Part shown: piece after piece, positions 60,554 to 64,000 of the stretch
Position numbering within the stretch: position 1 is the stretch's first letter
How the letters are laid out: every line of letters starts with the position of its first letter
Source: Patescibacteria group bacterium
GTDB lineage: Bacteria > Patescibacteriota > Gracilibacteria > UBA1369 > 2-02-FULL-48-14
Direction: 5' to 3'
Length of the DNA: 64,000 nt
Assembly: GCA_018816805.1 (NCBI GenBank)
Contig: JAHIVE010000035.1
Span: 62,001-126,000 of the forward strand
The notes under the pieces: model-generated
Database searches by the model: none
Seen by the model: only the letters and a program-made list of their open reading frames with translations
Told to the model about the DNA's origin: nothing
Position numbers and translations under genes: made by a program

Positions 60554-62770
60554 ATGGCTGTAAAAAATTTGGTTATTGTTGAGTCGCCGGGGAAAGTGAA
60601 GACAATTTCACGGTATTTGGGGAATGACTTCAAGGTGGAAGCATCCATGGGACATGTGCGGGACTTGCCAAAGTCGCAGATGGGGATTGAGACGGAGAAA
60701 AATTTTAAGCCCAAATATTTGATTCCAAAGGACAAGTCGGCGGTGATTAAAAATTTGAAGGGGAAAATTGGGAAAAATACTGTGGTTTGGGTGGCGACTG
60801 ACGAGGACCGCGAAGGAGAGGCGATTGGTTGGCATTTGGTGGAAGCTTTGGATGCGGAGAAGGTTGCGAAGGAAGTGAAGAGAATTGTTTTTCATGAAAT
60901 TACAAAGCCTGCAATTTTGGCGGCAATTGAACATCCGAGGGAAATTGATATGAATTTGGTGAATTCGCAGCAGGCAAGGAGAGTTTTGGACAGGTTGGTG
61001 GGGTATGAATTGTCGCCCCTTCTTTGGAAAAAAATAAAATATGGGCTTTCAGCGGGGCGAGTGCAGAGTGTGGGAGTTAGGCTTATTGTGGACAGGGAAA
61101 GAGAAATTGAAGCGTTTAATCCGGAGGAATATTGGTCACTTACGGCTTTAATGACACCGGAAAAAAAGACCGATGAATTTGAGGCGAAATTGACAAAGTT
61201 TGAAGGGAAGGGGATTAAGCCGGGCAAAAAAGAGGAAGTTGATAAAATTTTGAAGGATTTGGAGGGCGCGAAATATGAAGTGACGGACGTTGAAAAAAAG
61301 GAGGTGAAGCGCAATCCGGCGCCGCCGTTTATTACTTCGACTTTGCAGCAGGAGGCTTCACGTAAGCTTGGGTTTTCCGTGAAAAAGACCATGATGGTGG
61401 CTCAGAAACTTTATGAGGGTATGGATATTGACGGCGAGCATGAAGGTTTGATCACTTACATGAGAACGGATTCGGTGAATTTGTCCGAGTTGGCTTTAAA
61501 GCAGGCGCGGGAGGTGATTACGGATTTGTATGGTGCGAAGTTTGCGCTTGAAAAGCCGAGGTTTTATAAGGGCAGAAAGGGTGCGCAGGAGGCGCACGAG
61601 GCCATTAGGCCGACGGATTTTACGCGTAAGCCGGTGAGTTTGAAGAAGTATTTGAAGGCGGATGAGTACAGGCTTTACGAACTTATTTGGAAACGGGCGC
61701 TTGCGTGTCAGATGGAGCAAGCGGTTTTTGACCAGGTTGGCGTGGATATAACCGCAAACGATTATATTTTTAGAGCAACCGGGCAGACGGTGAAATTTGC
61801 CGGATTTATGGAGGTTTATTTGGAGGGCAAAGATTTGCCGGAAGAAGAAGAGGAGGACCGCGAAAATTACTTGCCGGAACTTACAAAAGGAGAGCATCCG
61901 CGCTTGAAAGAGCTTAAACCGGCACAGCATTTTACTAAGCCGCCAGCTCGTTATACGGAGGCGTCTTTGGTGAAAAAACTTGAGGCTGAGGGGATTGGTC
62001 GTCCTTCCACTTATGCGCCAACGATTTCAACAATTCAAACTCGCGGATATATTGAAAAAGAGGAGGGGAAGCTTAAGCCAACGGACATGGGCTATGTTGT
62101 GAATGATTTTTTGGTGGAGCATTTTCCTAAAATTTTAGATTTGCAATTTACTGTGAGAATGGAAGATATGCTGGATGAAATTGAGGAAGGAAATGAGAAG
62201 TGGCAGGATGAGGTAAAGGAGTTTTATGTGCCGTTTCATAAGCTTGTGGAGGAGAAAATGGAGTCGGTAAAAAAAGAAGACGTGATAACGGATACGACCG
62301 ATGAAGTTTGTGAACTTTGCGGCAAACCGATGATGGTTAAATTGGGTCGGTTTGGGAAATTTTTGTCATGTACCGGCTTCCCGGAATGTAAAAATGCTAA
62401 GCCGCTGGATGGTGAAGGTGCGCCTAAGACCGAACCGGGCGAGGAGCGCGTTTCAAAGGAGAAATGCGGCAAATGTGGGAAACCGATGGTTTATAAGACA
62501 GGTCGGTTTGGTGAATATTTGGCATGTCAGGATTATCCGGAATGTAAAACTTCCAAGTCGATTGTTACAAAAGTTGGGGTAAATTGTCCGGAATGTAGGG
62601 CTGGCGAACTTGTTGAGCGTCACACAAAGCGCGGTGGAAAGCCATTTTACGGGTGCAGCCGATTTCCAAAATGTAAATTTGCAATTTGGGAAAAGCCTAA
62701 GAATATGGAGGATGCTAAGAAGATAAAAGAAGCAGAGGGGAATGGAAAAAAGAAAAAGGGGAAGGAATAA
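60554..62770 (+). CDS. topA: DNA topoisomerase I
   Basis: A 738-residue type IA topoisomerase. The TOPRIM domain has VIVESPGK and TDEDREGE (metal), and the catalytic Tyr lies in TYMRTDS (about residue 302). The core ends near residue 580, followed by three C-terminal zinc fingers (CELCGKP ... C, CGKCGKP ... C, CPECRAGE ... C) that bind single-stranded DNA. It relaxes negative supercoils. The last 10 bases and stop are part of a 20-bp inverted repeat with the array downstream. Confidence 0.97.
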   Translation: MAVKNLVIVESPGKVKTISRYLGNDFKVEASMGHVRDLPKSQMGIETEKNFKPKYLIPKDKSAVIKNLKGKIGKNTVVWVATDEDREGEAIGWHLVEALDAEKVAKEVKRIVFHEITKPAILAAIEHPREIDMNLVNSQQARRVLDRLVGYELSPLLWKKIKYGLSAGRVQSVGVRLIVDREREIEAFNPEEYWSLTALMTPEKKTDEFEAKLTKFEGKGIKPGKKEEVDKILKDLEGAKYEVTDVEKKEVKRNPAPPFITSTLQQEASRKLGFSVKKTMMVAQKLYEGMDIDGEHEGLITYMRTDSVNLSELALKQAREVITDLYGAKFALEKPRFYKGRKGAQEAHEAIRPTDFTRKPVSLKKYLKADEYRLYELIWKRALACQMEQAVFDQVGVDITANDYIFRATGQTVKFAGFMEVYLEGKDLPEEEEEDRENYLPELTKGEHPRLKELKPAQHFTKPPARYTEASLVKKLEAEGIGRPSTYAPTISTIQTRGYIEKEEGKLKPTDMGYVVNDFLVEHFPKILDLQFTVRMEDMLDEIEEGNEKWQDEVKEFYVPFHKLVEEKMESVKKEDVITDTTDEVCELCGKPMMVKLGRFGKFLSCTGFPECKNAKPLDGEGAPKTEPGEERVSKEKCGKCGKPMVYKTGRFGEYLACQDYPECKTSKSIVTKVGVNCPECRAGELVERHTKRGGKPFYGCSRFPKCKFAIWEKPKNMEDAKKIKEAEGNGKKKKGKE

Positions 62771-62977
62771 AGTCTTCTCGTCGTTCTGGAAGCGCTCGTC
62801 GTCGGATGCATGATCCTTCTCGAGCTTTCTTATAACACGAACTCCGAGAAGACTTTATTCCTTCAGGCCGGAAGCGCTAGTCGTCGGATGCATGATCCTT
62901 CTCGAGCTTTCTTATAACACGAACTCCGAGAAGACTTTATTCCTTCAGGCCGGAAGCGCTCGTCGTCGGATGCATGA
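62761..62977. repeat. 82-bp tandem repeat with inverted copy of the topA end
   Basis: Copy 1 at 62788-62869, copy 2 at 62870-62951 (almost identical) and a 26-bp partial copy 3 at 62952-62977. Each full copy contains CGAGAAGACTTTATTCCTTC, the exact reverse complement of 62761-62780, which is the last bases of topA plus 10 bp. The unit also holds an XhoI-like CTCGAG and AGCGCT palindromes. Not CRISPR-like (no unique spacers). Confidence 0.95.
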
Positions 62978-62997
62978 ACTTTTTACTTTGAGGAGTC

Positions 62998-63026
62998 TTG
63001 ACGAAGGAGCGCAAATCTGTTATAAG
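62998..63026 (+). promoter_or_regulatory. Promoter of gene 63047
   Basis: TTGACG (62998-63003), 17-bp spacer, TATAAG (63021-63026). Just after the tandem repeat. Leader about 14 nt. Confidence 0.75.
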
Positions 63027-63046
63027 AATGGCTAATTTTGTATGTC

Positions 63047-64000
63047 ATGTCGGAATTTTCTTTTAATTATCGGGTAGATAGAGGCCAGCACATTTTTGGC
63101 GGTGAAAAAGTTGAACGGTATTATTCTAATGGTGATGATTTTGATGAAAGAATTATTCCGGATTCTCAAGATCATGAGATGTGCCATAGATATGCTGAAA
63201 TGTATAATTTAGGGGTGATGTCACCCTCAGTTGTTGAAGCTTTGGCATTGGCGGATACATCTCTTCGCACAAGGAGAAAAGCAGGAGTGGTTCTTGGCAG
63301 TGTTGTGCCGACTTTGAGATGTGTTACGGGATCTGAAGGGGTCATGAAAAAACTGCTGAATCATGGTGATTTAGATGTTTTGATATTAGGCGCGCATGAT
63401 GCAATTAATCCCGCACCGAATGAATTTGGTGTGGATTGGTGGGTTCAAGCGGAAGGCAAAGCACCTTCAAATGGGAGGGTTAAATTAAGTTATGGTTTGG
63501 GTCTGCAAGTGGATCAAGTTGTTGATAACTCTTCATGTCAGCCTTTTGCGATAGATTCTGATCATATTTCGCCCGTTGTTGCATGTGAGATGCCAAGTGT
63601 TGATGAAATGCGAGCAAGGCAGCAAAGAATTGAACAGATGTTAAGAGAGGGAATGATTGAAGCGGGACTTTACTTGCCATCAAGAGAAACAATATGTCAG
63701 GTTATTGAACATGCGGAGGATAGGGCTAAAAAACGGAAGAAAAATTTATCCAGGTTTATCGAGCGGTGGCAAAAGCAAAGTGATGGTTTTCATTTATGCT
63801 CCGACATTTTTCAGTTGTATTCTTTGGCTGCGAAAATTGATAGTGCCATTAATGATTATAGAGCGAAAATGCAGTTGTCGTCAGACACTCCTAATCGTGT
63901 TATTACACTTGATAAATTTTTTGAAAAATATAGAGAGTTAGATTCTTACGATCTCGTTTCAATCTTGAGAAAATATTTTCAACATAGATTGAGATTTTTG
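63047..64000 (+). CDS. Hypothetical protein, 3' end outside window
   Basis: At least 318 residues from the ATG at 63047, open to the end of the window. Unrecognised. The N-terminal part includes MYNLGVMSPSVVEALALADT and a beta-rich middle (LGSVVPTLRCVTGSEGV, VLILGAHDAINPAP); from about residue 190 it is helical and basic (EHAEDRAKKRKKNLSRFIER). No signal peptide or membrane segment. The promoter directly follows the 82-bp repeat array. Confidence 0.7.
   Translation, partial: MSEFSFNYRVDRGQHIFGGEKVERYYSNGDDFDERIIPDSQDHEMCHRYAEMYNLGVMSPSVVEALALADTSLRTRRKAGVVLGSVVPTLRCVTGSEGVMKKLLNHGDLDVLILGAHDAINPAPNEFGVDWWVQAEGKAPSNGRVKLSYGLGLQVDQVVDNSSCQPFAIDSDHISPVVACEMPSVDEMRARQQRIEQMLREGMIEAGLYLPSRETICQVIEHAEDRAKKRKKNLSRFIERWQKQSDGFHLCSDIFQLYSLAAKIDSAINDYRAKMQLSSDTPNRVITLDKFFEKYRELDSYDLVSILRKYFQHRLRFL

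Noticed and set aside
62761..62977. CRISPR array
   Set aside because: The unit is 82 bp with the whole period repeated and no unique spacers; no cas genes nearby.
1..64000. Alternative genetic code (UGA as Gly)
   Set aside because: RF2 is present and genes such as RNase J, the 5364 gene and the RF-like gene end at TGA.

Overview
The window looks like chromosomal DNA of a small-genome bacterium of the Candidate Phyla Radiation (Patescibacteria), perhaps of the Peregrinibacteria kind. That placement is inference. The grounds are short tightly packed genes, many hypothetical proteins, a VirB2/TrbC-like pilin protein, an EF-P with an altered tip, a free-standing Pol I-type 5'-3' exonuclease, and core genes split into tiny operons on both strands. 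UGA serves as a stop and RF2 (prfB) is present, so the code is the standard bacterial one and not the UGA=Gly code of Gracilibacteria/SR1. No insertion sequence, prophage or CRISPR array was seen.

Layout. 0-2.7 kb: surface polysaccharide pair (GT-C-like membrane protein, flippase). 2.7-5.2 kb: DciA-like protein, ribosomal protein bS16 with a repeat tail, KhpA, pilin-like protein. 5.3-6.7 kb: two related unknown genes. 6.7-10.4 kb: 5'-3' exonuclease, ftsA, ftsZ. 10.4-19.6 kb: FemAB, deformylase, RF2, a second flippase, murD and several unknowns. 19.7-26.7 kb: RNase J, a 443-bp non-coding region with repeated TTTTGCAC boxes, dnaN, a 165-bp nested inverted repeat, mfd. 27-36.5 kb: a degraded gene, a 1115-residue repeat protein, tmRNA, and membrane proteins. 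36.6-45.8 kb: a tandem double Ddl, a lipoprotein with HExxH, a TrmB-type regulator, an operon with a very diverged PLP enzyme, an RF-like protein, an SLH protein, UPF0489 and EF-P. 46-49.5 kb: an RHH-like gene, two tandem paralogues, O-antigen ligase, rdgB, O-methyltransferase. 49.4-56.5 kb: PBP1A and pheST. 56.6-59.9 kb: unknowns plus two sigma-factor-like genes. 60-64 kb: HU, topA, an 82-bp tandem repeat, and an unknown gene running off the end.

The genes cover cell-wall synthesis (Ddl, MurD, FemAB, PBP1A), division (FtsA, FtsZ), surface polysaccharide (two flippases, O-antigen ligase, GT-C protein), DNA replication and repair (DciA, beta clamp, Mfd, exonuclease, HU, TopA), RNA decay (RNase J) and translation rescue or fidelity (tmRNA, RF2, RF-like protein, EF-P, PheST, deformylase).

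Two architectural habits recur. First, many start codons (ATG, but also GTG and TTG) sit 6-8 nt after a sigma-70-type -10 hexamer, which predicts leaderless mRNAs. Second, convergent genes very often overlap by exactly 4 bp through their stop codons (TTAA, TTAG, CTAA, CTAG). All gene calls come from reading the sequence and from remembered family motifs; no database search was possible.
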